Source: Paraneptunicella aestuarii | GTDB lineage: Bacteria > Pseudomonadota > Gammaproteobacteria > Enterobacterales > Alteromonadaceae | Direction of reading: 5' to 3' | NCBI RefSeq assembly: GCF_019900845.1 | Contig: NZ_CP074570.1 | Coordinates: 1,054,001-1,118,000 of the forward strand | DNA length: 64,000 nt | Part shown: positions 25,640 to 33,469 of the stretch, in pieces | How positions within the stretch are numbered: position 1 is the stretch's first letter | Layout: each line of letters opens with the position of its first letter | The notes under the pieces: model-generated | The model's database searches: none | The model's input: only the letters and a program-made list of their open reading frames with translations | What the model was told of the DNA's origin: nothing | Position numbers and translations under genes: made by a program

Positions 25640-26443
25640 ATGTTTGATTACGCAGTTGGCTTTGTTATTGATAACGTTTGGGTTCTGGTTTATCTCATTG
25701 CTGGATTTTATGGTTTTTATACTAAGCGGTTATATCGTCCATTCCTCCATACTATATTTACCTTGGCTATCACTTTCGGCTTAAGTCGAATAATCTATTC
25801 TCAATTTTTGCTACCGTTGGATAACCTTTATCAATTCTATTATTTATATTGGGCAGCAGCGTGTGGTGCGATTGTTCTAATCTTAGCTATTGACCACCAT
25901 CTCTCTGGATTTGTTTATCACTGGCCATTAAAGCTCACTATGGGGTTGTTATTGATAGCTATGTCACTACACATTGCTGTTCATATTGATCGAAATATTG
26001 TGGCACTAAATGGAGCGTTAGAACCGAATCTTCATCTGAAGGATGCTTGGTGGTTATGGGCTGTTAGAAATATCTTCGTTAGTTTGGATAATGTACTAAT
26101 CCTGGCAAGCTTACTTTTCCCTTATAAAGCCTTTCGCAGCTCTGAAGACATCTACCGTATTCCGGTGTCCGTAATGCAAATGGACAAAGTGTGCGACCGT
26201 GTGGAGTCGCTGGAAAAAATGCTGATGACCATGCCCAATGGCTTAAACAAAGCTCATGCTTTTCAGTGCGTTAATAGCGCAAGAACCTTGTTGAACCTGT
26301 GGGGAAGTGGGGGCGAAGACCGTAGCCATATCTACAGCGCCAACCTGCTATGCGACCGCGCCAGAGACCTCGCCATCTACACAGAAAAAGCCCTGGAGAA
26401 AAGGCTAAAGGCCGAATCGGAAGGGCGCGTAAAGCTGGATTAG
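25640..26443 (+). CDS. Multispanning membrane protein with cytoplasmic tail, unknown function
   Basis: The 267-residue protein has about five or six hydrophobic segments in the first 170 residues (for example VWVLVYLIAGFYGFY, AACGAIVLILAI, LTMGLLLIAMSLHIAV). A soluble helical tail of about 95 residues follows, with VCDRVESLEKMLMTMPNG and a Lys/Glu-rich end. I do not recognise a family. It follows the exported-peptide gene by 60 bp on the same strand, separated by a perfect hairpin. A role as receptor, immunity protein or exporter helper for the peptide is possible but unproven. Base composition of the first two thirds is AT-richer than that of the tail, which may indicate a mosaic origin. Confidence 0.65.
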   Translation: MFDYAVGFVIDNVWVLVYLIAGFYGFYTKRLYRPFLHTIFTLAITFGLSRIIYSQFLLPLDNLYQFYYLYWAAACGAIVLILAIDHHLSGFVYHWPLKLTMGLLLIAMSLHIAVHIDRNIVALNGALEPNLHLKDAWWLWAVRNIFVSLDNVLILASLLFPYKAFRSSEDIYRIPVSVMQMDKVCDRVESLEKMLMTMPNGLNKAHAFQCVNSARTLLNLWGSGGEDRSHIYSANLLCDRARDLAIYTEKALEKRLKAESEGRVKLD

Positions 26444-26742
26444 ATATCTGTGTTAGAGTCGATCCCTGAACCGGATTTGACCCCTCCCAGCCTCCTATAC
26501 GGACACCTCACATTTGTCTATATAGGAAGGCCGGGATAGGGTTCTTTGCCTTCTCTGTCGGTGACTGATTATTGCAACTATTATTCAGGTTAGATAATTA
26601 GGTGGCAGCAAACATGGTGTTGAAACATCTCCCACACATTGTAAAACGTAAGAGAACCGGAAAAGAGCAGCAACACTTTTTCGGTCAGCTTATTGCTGTC
26701 ATATTTTGTCATGCATTTTGCCTGTGATATTTGCCTTGCACA
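26444..26742. other. Intergenic region with an imperfect palindrome
   Basis: There is no gene. TCCTATA at about 26492 and TATAGGA at about 26519 form an inverted repeat. Nearby, the motif CCGGATTTGACCCCTCCC resembles the ends seen next to REP-associated transposases in gammaproteobacteria, so this could be a remnant of such an element. That recognition is weak. Confidence 0.35.
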
Positions 26743-26976
26743 TTACTTGCGCTGCCGAGTTTTAAGGAACTTTCTAAAATCATTCAGCTCATTCAAGGTC
26801 ATACCGCAACCTTCCACCAAGGCAAAAAACTGGTTCACATTGGGCGTACCCACATTCTTTTCCCAGTTCTCGTAAGTTTTACGGGTTTTCACACCAGCAA
26901 TATTTGCCATCTGCTGAGTGGTTAACCCCGCAACCCTACGCATAGCGCGTAAATCACTACCACGAATCATCTCCAT
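26743..26976 (-). CDS. XRE-type helix-turn-helix regulator
   Basis: A 77-residue protein consisting essentially of one helix-turn-helix: LRAMRRVAGLTTQQMANIAG (helices 1-2), then VKTRKTYENWEKNVGTPNVN (recognition region), then helices 4-5. The build is that of small Cro/CI-like repressors or antitoxin-like regulators; the ENWE segment matches the family's usual NWE motif. GAGG lies five bases before the ATG. It is on the minus strand, downstream of another minus-strand unknown gene and opposite to the neighbouring operons. It may control that neighbour or the defence island to the right; the sequence does not decide this. Confidence 0.82.
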   Translation of the reverse strand: MEMIRGSDLRAMRRVAGLTTQQMANIAGVKTRKTYENWEKNVGTPNVNQFFALVEGCGMTLNELNDFRKFLKTRQRK

Positions 26977-27089
26977 ACATACCTCGTTTAGATTAATTTA
27001 ACACTCTGTATGGTAGATATAATAAATCTTTAAGGATTTTAATGTCAAATCCTAAATCATTTATTTTTTAACGCTCCAATGCATAGGGG

Positions 27090-27485
27090 CTAAATAGGTA
27101 TATTTAGTCGAGCCATTTCCTCAGAGACATCCCAATCCGCGTTACTTACTCTTTGCACAAACTGCGATATGGAATAGTTGCTAATGGTGGCAGCCTTTTC
27201 AGTATGCATGCTGTTTGCTTGAGGTATGCCGTGTTCAAAGGCTTCGAGTATTGTCCAAACATGGTCGTCTACGCTAGGAAACTGGAATTGCGAAGCAAGT
27301 AATTCTGACGGTGTAGGTAGGCCAACTTGATGCGCGATGATGCTGTCTCCGTCTTCAAGGTGCTGGGACAAAGTGGTGATTTCTTCAGTGGTTATCGCGC
27401 CGGATAATATGATGGTTAGATAGCTTTTGTAGTTACTGGCATCAACGTATTTAAGAGATAGTTCCGTGTTCATTTTTATCTTCAT
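27090..27485 (-). CDS. Hypothetical protein
   Basis: A 131-residue acidic soluble protein without a signal peptide. I do not recognise it. The first half looks alpha/beta (LSLKYVDASNYKSYLTIILSG), the second half helical (SISQFVQRVSNADWDVSEEM). An internal ATG four codons downstream (27473) is an alternative start; ribosome sites are poor for both. It lies 113 bp upstream of the XRE gene on the same strand and next to the POT-gene remnant that marks the edge of the defence island. Confidence 0.55.
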   Translation of the reverse strand: MKIKMNTELSLKYVDASNYKSYLTIILSGAITTEEITTLSQHLEDGDSIIAHQVGLPTPSELLASQFQFPSVDDHVWTILEAFEHGIPQANSMHTEKAATISNYSISQFVQRVSNADWDVSEEMARLNIPI

Positions 27486-27676
27486 TGGTAAATAAAGATA
27501 TTATATTGTCTTTCTGTGGGTTTGATAGTGTCATCTTAGATGCATTATTCATCTGGTTGCTGTTGCTCGATGACTTCTATGCCAAGGCTGTGTTTTAGTG
27601 TCTTTCAAATACTTTCGAAAAATTAAGGAGAGTAATTACAGATGAATAAGTTCAGATGGAGAAGCTGAGAATAAAA

Positions 27677-27705
27677 CCCCCACAGTCCATGTCGAGCTGT
27701 GGAGG
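27677..27705 (-). terminator. Degenerate copy of the POT-gene terminator hairpin
   Basis: CCCCCACAG at 27677-27685 and CTGTGGAGG at 27697-27705 form the same hairpin as at 33420-33450 (ATCCCCACAGC/GCTGTGGGGAT), with point changes. The shared flank continues into TTATTTAACGCC, the end of the POT reading frame. Confidence 0.8.
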
Positions 27706-27725
27706 TATGAATAGAAGCTGGTAGG

Positions 27726-27808
27726 TTATTTAACGCCAGTAATGATCAATGCAGAGCAAAGTAGAATACGTTTAGTGCTGTTATGTCTTGAATTTTAATG
27801 GTTTCTTT
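27726..27808 (-). pseudogene. Remnant of a POT peptide-transporter gene
   Basis: On the minus strand the segment reads ETIKIQDITALNVFYFAL, compared with ETIKIQDTAALNVFYFAL in the intact POT protein (gene at 33470-35083). It then frameshifts and jumps straight to the last codons GVK and stop (plus-strand TTATTTAACGCC). About 1.1 kb of the gene between these parts is missing, and nothing recognisable remains of the 5' part. The junction retains a CC shared by both sides. The remnant has the same orientation as the intact gene and the same terminator hairpin beyond it, so this is a deleted paralogue or a partial duplicate of the locus. The Vsr gene begins about 70 bp to the right. Confidence 0.85.
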
Positions 27809-27876
27809 CATTGTTGGAATAGGAGGATATACGCACTAGACTCAAGGTGAATTTATTCAAAATAGAGCTGATTCTC

Positions 27877-28317
27877 TTGGATATTGTTACCCCTAAAAAA
27901 CGAAGCCAGATGATGTCTGGTATCAAGAGTAAGAATACTCGTCCGGAAATATTGATTCGCAAGCAACTGCATAGGATGGGGTATAGATATAAGCTTCATG
28001 ACAAGTCTTTCCCCGGTAAACCTGATTTGGTCTTCCCAAAATATAGAGCTGTAGTTTTTGTTCATGGCTGCTTCTGGCATCAGCATCATTGCCATTTATT
28101 TAAATGGCCGAAAACCCGACCGGAATTTTGGCGTAAGAAGATCCAAGGTAATGTTATTTATGATGAAAAAGTGAAGGAGCAGCTACTAGGGATGGGATGG
28201 CGGGTTTGTGTGGTATGGGAATGCGCAGTAAAGGGAAAAAGCGAAGATAAAATTAAGGAAGTAGCAGAGGCTATCAGCTACTTCCTCAGGGAGGATAGGT
28301 TAATTATTGATATCTGA
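27877..28317 (+). CDS. vsr: Very short patch repair endonuclease (Vsr family)
   Basis: Vsr nicks DNA 5' of the T in T:G mismatches that arise when 5-methylcytosine deaminates. The sequence has the complete family pattern: RSQMMSGIKSKNTRPE, the catalytic Asp in FPGKPDLVFPKY and the zinc/active-site stretch VHGCFWHQHHC, with a further Cys in RVCVVWEC. The frame is open from a GTG at 27847, but starting at TTG 27877 (MDIVTPKKRSQMMSG) gives 146 residues, and numbering then agrees with E. coli Vsr to one residue (Asp50, His63, Cys65, His68). No strong ribosome site marks either start. A cytosine-C5 methyltransferase lies in the same island, the expected partner. Here it may serve as a repair enzyme or as the nuclease of a restriction-like system. 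Confidence 0.93.
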   Translation: MDIVTPKKRSQMMSGIKSKNTRPEILIRKQLHRMGYRYKLHDKSFPGKPDLVFPKYRAVVFVHGCFWHQHHCHLFKWPKTRPEFWRKKIQGNVIYDEKVKEQLLGMGWRVCVVWECAVKGKSEDKIKEVAEAISYFLREDRLIIDI

Positions 28318-28399
28318 AAGGAGTTTTATAAAACCATTTTAATATTGGCTTCTTATTTGTATTATTTGCAGTGAAATTACGCAATAAACAGTGAAACCT

Positions 28400-30271
28400 A
28401 TGAAATGGAAAAATATCCCTCTTCGTGCAGAAGAAGTTGAGACTGAAATTACTCAGAGAGACCATTTTAATAATGATGATGTTGATCTTTCCGACACAAT
28501 AGTTCGAGAAGCTATCCAGAACAGTCTGGATGCTGCCAATGAGCCTGTTGTTGAAGTTCATTTTCGCTTTATTGATAAAAGCAAGGGACTAGATGTTTCT
28601 TATTTGCAGGATTTATTAGATGGTCAATTAGAGCATGCTCGAGCAGCTAATTTGGATATAGATACGATAGATTTTGAGTCTCCGGACGCCTTGATTATAG
28701 AGGACTTTGGTACTTCAGGTTTAACTGGGGCAACAAATAAAAGGGAAGAAAGTCATTTTTCTGATTTTTGGCGAAGTCATGGGAAATCTCATAAGCATGG
28801 GGCTAAAAGAGGAAGGTGGGGACTAGGTAAGCTTGTATATTCGACTTCAAGTAGAGTTGGAGCTTTTTGGGGAGTAACAAAAAGAGGAGAGGATAATGAT
28901 TTTTACTTGATGGGGCAATCGGTACTTAATACTAGGCATTTAGAGGGTAAATACTATAAGCCTCATAGTTATTTTGCGGATTATGAAAATGAGAATGATG
29001 AAAATTTAAGAATCTCTGTGCCAATAAAAGATGAAAAAATTAAAAATAAATTTTGTCAAGTATTCTCTATCGACAGAAGTAAAAATCCTGGGTTATCTAT
29101 AGTCATTCCTTTTCCTGATAAAGACTTCAAAAAGAATCGAATGATCGATGTGGTAATTTCTAATTACTTTTATCCAATTATTTCTGGAAAGCTGCGAGTT
29201 AATCTGGATGGCGTGATAATTTCCAGTGACAGTATTCGATATTTGGCAAGCAAATATTCAGTCGATTTCTTTAAGCAAATAGATCTATTGTTTGACTTCA
29301 TTGAAACAGCTTCAAATGTGAAAGATGAGGATTTGGTCTTACTTGATTTTGATGAATTCGATGATGGAATCTTGAAAAAGGAGAATTTTGATGAAGATGA
29401 ACTAGAGAACCTGAGAACAAAGTATAGAAATGGGGAGACTGTTGGTATTAGAGTCAACGCCTCTTTTAGAAAAAAAACTGGTGATAAAAAAAGTTCATTT
29501 ATTAAACTTTTGATTTCTAAACCAGACAGTATTGAGAGGGGGATAGACCTTTACGTTAGAGGGGGATTAACGTTACCTCAGGAAGAGAAGTTCAAAAGTA
29601 GGAAAGCTCTAGGGGTTATGATAGCTGAGGATGAACCCATTTGTGAGTTGTTAGGAGATGCTGAGAACGCTGCACATACTAGGTGGACTCAAAAAACAGA
29701 AAAGCTATCAAAAAACTACAAGGCTCCAAATCGGATAGTGAGATTAGCTCAACTTTCATTAACTTGGCTACATGATATATTGGCTGAAGTAATCAACGAA
29801 AGGGATGAAAATGCTTTACTTGATTTTTTCTATTTCAGAACTCAAAAGCCAGTAAAGAGTAAAAAGAAAAAAAACAAGTCGCCTATGCAAGTAAATGTTC
29901 CTGATATACCCAAGAGAGAGAAGAAAATACATATTGATAAGTATCAAGATGGTTTTTCCATTAAGAATGGGGCTGGGTTTGATGAAAGCTTTCTTCCTTA
30001 TTTTCAAAGAATAAGAGTGGCCTATGATACCTCCAAGGGGGACGCATTTAAGAAGTATGAGGAGAGCAAAATTAAAGATTTCTCTGTTGGAGCTGGTGGT
30101 GATATTGAAGTATTAGAGCAGGAAAATATCGAGATTGTAAAAGCAGAAGAAAACCTATGGGAGCTCATGATTAATGAGTTACCTTTTAGGTTCTCAGTTA
30201 CTGGATTTGACAGCAATAGAGATCTAAAGATTAGTTTGCCGGATGGGAAGAAAAATGCTGAGAACGATTAA
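28400..30271 (+). CDS. GHKL ATPase (MutL/Hsp90/MORC-like) of a methylation-linked island
   Basis: The ATP-binding fold of the GHKL class is complete: N-box REAIQNSLDAA (about residues 36-46, counting from the ATG), G1 box IIEDFGTSGL with the adenine-binding Asp near 102, and glycine-rich lid GRWGLGKLVYSTSS near 138-151. These ATPases close as dimers on ATP and act as clamps or switches. A middle domain and a Lys-rich stretch (KSKKKKNKSP) follow, then a C-terminal region with no recognised nuclease motif. MutL/MORC-type ATPases in restriction-modification neighbourhoods have been described before, together with Dcm and Vsr genes. The gene overlaps the next one by 17 bp. Start is uncertain: ATG 28400 or GTG 28391; neither has a good ribosome site. 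AT content is clearly higher than in the gab genes. Confidence 0.85.
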   Translation: MKWKNIPLRAEEVETEITQRDHFNNDDVDLSDTIVREAIQNSLDAANEPVVEVHFRFIDKSKGLDVSYLQDLLDGQLEHARAANLDIDTIDFESPDALIIEDFGTSGLTGATNKREESHFSDFWRSHGKSHKHGAKRGRWGLGKLVYSTSSRVGAFWGVTKRGEDNDFYLMGQSVLNTRHLEGKYYKPHSYFADYENENDENLRISVPIKDEKIKNKFCQVFSIDRSKNPGLSIVIPFPDKDFKKNRMIDVVISNYFYPIISGKLRVNLDGVIISSDSIRYLASKYSVDFFKQIDLLFDFIETASNVKDEDLVLLDFDEFDDGILKKENFDEDELENLRTKYRNGETVGIRVNASFRKKTGDKKSSFIKLLISKPDSIERGIDLYVRGGLTLPQEEKFKSRKALGVMIAEDEPICELLGDAENAAHTRWTQKTEKLSKNYKAPNRIVRLAQLSLTWLHDILAEVINERDENALLDFFYFRTQKPVKSKKKKNKSPMQVNVPDIPKREKKIHIDKYQDGFSIKNGAGFDESFLPYFQRIRVAYDTSKGDAFKKYEESKIKDFSVGAGGDIEVLEQENIEIVKAEENLWELMINELPFRFSVTGFDSNRDLKISLPDGKKNAEND

Positions 30272-30995
30272 TTATACTGGTAGAAAGAAGATAACTCAGC
30301 AAGAGATTTCTATAACAATGGATGAAGTGGGAGGAAAAAAAACTTTTGATATTGAGTTTAGAATCCTGGAAGGTTCTTTTCCCGACCATGCATCCTTGTA
30401 TGTTGAAGCTTATTTTAAAGAAACTAGACAAAGGTTTAGTTTTGGTACTATTGGAAAAATCTGTCCTCCTGAGAGCAGAATTATAGACAAGGTTGATTTT
30501 TCAGGAGAAACCTTATTTAAGGTTCTGGTTGTAGATGAATCCAATAGTACAGGTGTTTTATTGGGTGTAGGAAAAGAGCTCAGGGCTGGAAATATTGATT
30601 ATGTAGATCGAGAAAGTTTAATTTCTGTTGAATCTAGAGATTTGGGGAATGAGCTGTGGAACCTCCAGTTTGATGAATCAAGAAGACCAGTTATTTATCT
30701 TAATAGGTCTATTCCCAATGTTATTGGAAGGTTAAGTGAAGACATTACATTTCAGGCACTAGTGCTTCCTGAGGCATTTAGACGAGTTTTGATGTATTGC
30801 GTGTCAGAGTCAGACGACTTTGACGACGATTCGTTAGAACGATGGAAGGAGTTTGCAAAAAGGCATTCAGATCGATTTCCGAATGAAGATGAATCTGACG
30901 AAGAAAAGTCTGAGTGGATTGAGGAGGTTGTATCATCCTTTTGTAATTCGTTTAGATTTTGTGAGCGGTTTATTTCAGAGAATTATGAAAAATGA
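30255..30995 (+). CDS. Unrecognised protein of the ATPase/methyltransferase island (first)
   Basis: A protein of about 246 residues, soluble, with no signal peptide. I do not recognise the family. It seems to have a beta-rich first half (FDIEFRILEGSFPDHASLYV, SGETLFKVLVVDE) and a helical C-terminus rich in Asp/Glu and Ser (DDFDDDSLERWKEFAKRH, NEDESDEEKSEW). A central block, RRPVIYLNRSIPNVIGRL, looks conserved in character. No PD-(D/E)XK or HNH motif is visible. The ATG at 30255 has GGAAG four bases before it; the frame is open from 30243. It overlaps the ATPase gene by 17 bp, and its stop overlaps the next start as ATGA, so all three are translationally coupled. Confidence 0.72.
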   Translation: MLRTINYTGRKKITQQEISITMDEVGGKKTFDIEFRILEGSFPDHASLYVEAYFKETRQRFSFGTIGKICPPESRIIDKVDFSGETLFKVLVVDESNSTGVLLGVGKELRAGNIDYVDRESLISVESRDLGNELWNLQFDESRRPVIYLNRSIPNVIGRLSEDITFQALVLPEAFRRVLMYCVSESDDFDDDSLERWKEFAKRHSDRFPNEDESDEEKSEWIEEVVSSFCNSFRFCERFISENYEK

Positions 30996-31696
30996 CTCTA
31001 ATTAGAAGATTAAATAATATCGGGCTGGAAAAGTTTACAGATTACATTCAGAAATTGAAAGCTGGTGTTGATATACAGTATCCCGAGTATTTGCTGGATT
31101 CTATTGAATTTAGTGAAGATTGTGAAATTGATGTTGAAGTTGAGCAAGTGCAATTTAAATCAAGATATGAGCTAGGAAAATATTTGGTTGGCAAATTTGC
31201 TGATATAGATATGCAACCGTATTTGGGAGATAGAGGAGTGTGGAGTTGGTTGGCTCTTTTTTGGTTTAAACAGCTTTGCCCCGTAGTGTCAGGAAAGTTT
31301 AAACCGAGTGAAGCACACCATTATGTATTGAGCCAATTGTACAACCATCGCCCAAGACATTCAGTTTTATATTCTTGGCAATTGGTAGAGTTACATGGTG
31401 AAGATTCGTTGTTTATGTTAGCTAAAAAGCCCTCTGTTAGAGGAGAGCTTAGTGAGCAGTTATTGGCTCGACAATATATTCTCTATTCTAAAGGAGTTAT
31501 CGCTCTTGCTAATCACTTGTATTTTGATGCTAATACTGAATCTTTTAAAAGGGGGGCAGCTGGACGCGGAAAGGGGGGAGTAACTAGGTTAATTTCCTGG
31601 ATTCGGCAAATAGACCTTACTTATGATATTTTTAGTATGGAAAAAGAAGACTTTGTTAAGATTCTGCCATCAGAATTCGGTAGATTTTTATCATAG
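30992..31696 (+). CDS. Unrecognised protein of the ATPase/methyltransferase island (second)
   Basis: A 234-residue soluble protein that I cannot place. The start overlaps the previous stop as ATGA. Visible features are an aromatic core (GVWSWLALFWFKQLCPVVSG), then HHYVLSQLYNHRPRHSVLYS with several His/Arg residues, and a Gly/Arg/Lys loop (RGAAGRGKGGVTRL) followed by a helical C-terminus ending LPSEFGRF. The basic loop could contact nucleic acid. No established nuclease signature was found. Its 3' end overlaps the 3' end of the convergent methyltransferase gene by six bases, with no terminator between them. This compact convergent arrangement suggests that the island is inherited as one unit. 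Confidence 0.72.
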   Translation: MTLIRRLNNIGLEKFTDYIQKLKAGVDIQYPEYLLDSIEFSEDCEIDVEVEQVQFKSRYELGKYLVGKFADIDMQPYLGDRGVWSWLALFWFKQLCPVVSGKFKPSEAHHYVLSQLYNHRPRHSVLYSWQLVELHGEDSLFMLAKKPSVRGELSEQLLARQYILYSKGVIALANHLYFDANTESFKRGAAGRGKGGVTRLISWIRQIDLTYDIFSMEKEDFVKILPSEFGRFLS

Positions 31697-33253
31697 TTTA
31701 AGCAAATCAAATACGAGCTCAGCCAATTTAAATGCTAAAAATGGTGGAACGGCATTTCCAACTTGAACGTATTGTTGCGTTCTATTTCCAACAAAAAAGT
31801 AGTTGTCTGGAAAAGTTTGTATCCTTGCTGCTTCTCTAACAGTTAGGCTTCGGCACTGCATTGGATCATAGTGAATAAAATAGTGACCATCCTTACTGAT
31901 ATGGCTTGTAACGGTTGTTCCGTGTGAGTTTGCTCGTTGTACTCTAAATCTGTCTGCAAATTTCCCCGAATCAAAGTTTTTGTGAGCAGGCCAAAGTGCT
32001 TTGGGTAAGTTATATGATTTCGGTGAAACACCATTTACTTCGGTATAGATGCTGTAGAAAAGATATCGGTGCAGATCTGTCGTGATGTGGCCTCTTGCCT
32101 CGTGGTTCACAACGTAAGAACCCAATTGTTCATCTATTAACCAACTTTTCAATTCTGAGTTGATATCTTTAAAAGCCTTTGTTTTCTGTTGGTTGAGATT
32201 TTTACCAGTGCTTTCTGGTGAGTCAGAGATTACAGATATATGTTTCAAAAAGCTGTTATAAACGGCTTGGTTTATGTCTTTATTGTTTTTTATTTCGGTG
32301 AGTAGTCTTTTATCGTAGTTCTTAATAGCATTGCGCCATTTTTCCAAAGAATCGCCACCTTTGGATAACTTACTTCTTAGAGGGGGTAAGTCAGCAATAA
32401 CGTCTTTTACTGTTGGTGGTTTTTCTACTGGTTCCAGTAAGTGCCTTTGTGTTTTGCTATCTATATCTTCTCTTACACCTAGTAGAATGACTCTATGGCG
32501 AGCTTGGGGAATACCATACTCTTCAGCCTTAATGATGAAGTCTTTCGGGGTGAGTTCTTCCTTGTCTGAGACAAAAGAGTATATGTTGTATTTGTGTTTC
32601 TCTTTAATGAACTTTGGTTTGGTGTCTGTGGCTTTACAGGGATCTTGTAAATCGTTCAGTATTTTTCCAAAGATGAGCTCACCATCTACTTTGGCAGACA
32701 ACATTCCTTTGACGTTCTCCATAACGAATACAAGGGGGTGATACCGGGCAATAATTTTCAAATATTCTTTATAGAGAAAATTTCTGTGGTCTTGTGTCGC
32801 ATCGTAATTTTTAGATCCAATATTACGAGCTCTACCAACCAGAGAGTATGCCTGGCAGGGTGGTCCTCCAATAAGGATGCAGTTTTCTTTACCTATTGCT
32901 TCGTCGATGCATTTAAAGGCACGGGTTTCTGTTTCTTCACCCAAAGTAATACACTGGGCTTCCCGGCGAGCTTCTTCTAATTCATTTTGAAACTTCGGCA
33001 ACTTAAATAATTCTTGCTCGGGGCTATCTCCTAACTCTCCTTTTAGGAAATCGTAGTATTCAGGAGGAAAAGATGAACCATCAAATTGCCTTAGAAAGGA
33101 TCTTAAAGTGAGCGTTCTATGTGCGCTTTCTTCTTTTTCTATAGATACGGCAATTTTAAATACATTCTGATTATTTTCTTTTAGTTGAGAAAAGCCTTCA
33201 CCCAAGCCGCCCGGCCCTGCAAATAAATCAATGATTTTTATTGGCTTTCTCAT
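31691..33253 (-). CDS. DNA (cytosine-5-)-methyltransferase
   Basis: The 520-residue enzyme has the ordered C5-methyltransferase motifs: I, DLFAGPGGLGEGF (residues 9-21, SAM); IV, GGPPCQAYSLVGRAR with catalytic Cys133; VI, MENVKG with Glu179; VIII, QARHRVILLGVR; and IX/X near the C-terminus, RSLTVREAARIQTFPDNY and YVQVGNAVPPFLA. The large insert between motifs VIII and IX (about residues 290-460) is the target-recognition region and is longer than in Dcm. An insert of about 70 residues between motifs I and IV is also unusual. It transfers methyl groups to cytosine at an unknown site. It is convergent with the Vsr/ATPase operon and belongs to the same island; its methylation would create the T:G mismatches that Vsr repairs and could mark self DNA. 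Confidence 0.93.
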   Translation of the reverse strand: MRKPIKIIDLFAGPGGLGEGFSQLKENNQNVFKIAVSIEKEESAHRTLTLRSFLRQFDGSSFPPEYYDFLKGELGDSPEQELFKLPKFQNELEEARREAQCITLGEETETRAFKCIDEAIGKENCILIGGPPCQAYSLVGRARNIGSKNYDATQDHRNFLYKEYLKIIARYHPLVFVMENVKGMLSAKVDGELIFGKILNDLQDPCKATDTKPKFIKEKHKYNIYSFVSDKEELTPKDFIIKAEEYGIPQARHRVILLGVREDIDSKTQRHLLEPVEKPPTVKDVIADLPPLRSKLSKGGDSLEKWRNAIKNYDKRLLTEIKNNKDINQAVYNSFLKHISVISDSPESTGKNLNQQKTKAFKDINSELKSWLIDEQLGSYVVNHEARGHITTDLHRYLFYSIYTEVNGVSPKSYNLPKALWPAHKNFDSGKFADRFRVQRANSHGTTVTSHISKDGHYFIHYDPMQCRSLTVREAARIQTFPDNYFFVGNRTQQYVQVGNAVPPFLAFKLAELVFDLLKL

Positions 33254-33419
33254 TAGAAGGAAAATAATGTGAGTGTTTACAAAAGTGGCGCAAGTTTACA
33301 TTAAATGTATTTGTTTTTTTAGTTTTTAAAAGAGGGATTGTTTAAGTAGCGTTATTGGGGTTTATTCGATGAATAAATTTTATGCAAGTCTTTGGTAATT
33401 GATTGGCTTAATAAGAAGA
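33254..33419. other. Right border of the island
   Basis: This AT-rich non-coding stretch contains the promoter side of the methyltransferase gene (minus strand). It ends at the terminator hairpin of the POT gene, whose degenerate copy lies at 27677-27705. Confidence 0.5.
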
Positions 33420-33450
33420 ATCCCCACAGCCCATGCTGAGCTGTGGGGAT
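33420..33450 (-). terminator. Terminator hairpin of the POT transporter gene
   Basis: ATCCCCACAGC (33420-33430) pairs perfectly with GCTGTGGGGAT (33440-33450). On the minus strand it lies 20 bp behind the stop codon and is followed by TCTTCTTATT. This strong 11-bp GC-rich stem makes a factor-independent terminator likely. Confidence 0.75.
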
Positions 33451-33469
33451 ATCTATAACGTTTGGTGAG

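Noticed and set aside
26444-26742. Possible transposase remnant
   Set aside because: Only a short motif resembles known element ends; no coding remnant is visible, so I did not call a mobile element.
27847-27876. Upstream GTG start of the vsr gene
   Set aside because: The TTG at 27877 aligns with E. coli Vsr numbering; the extra ten residues have no support.
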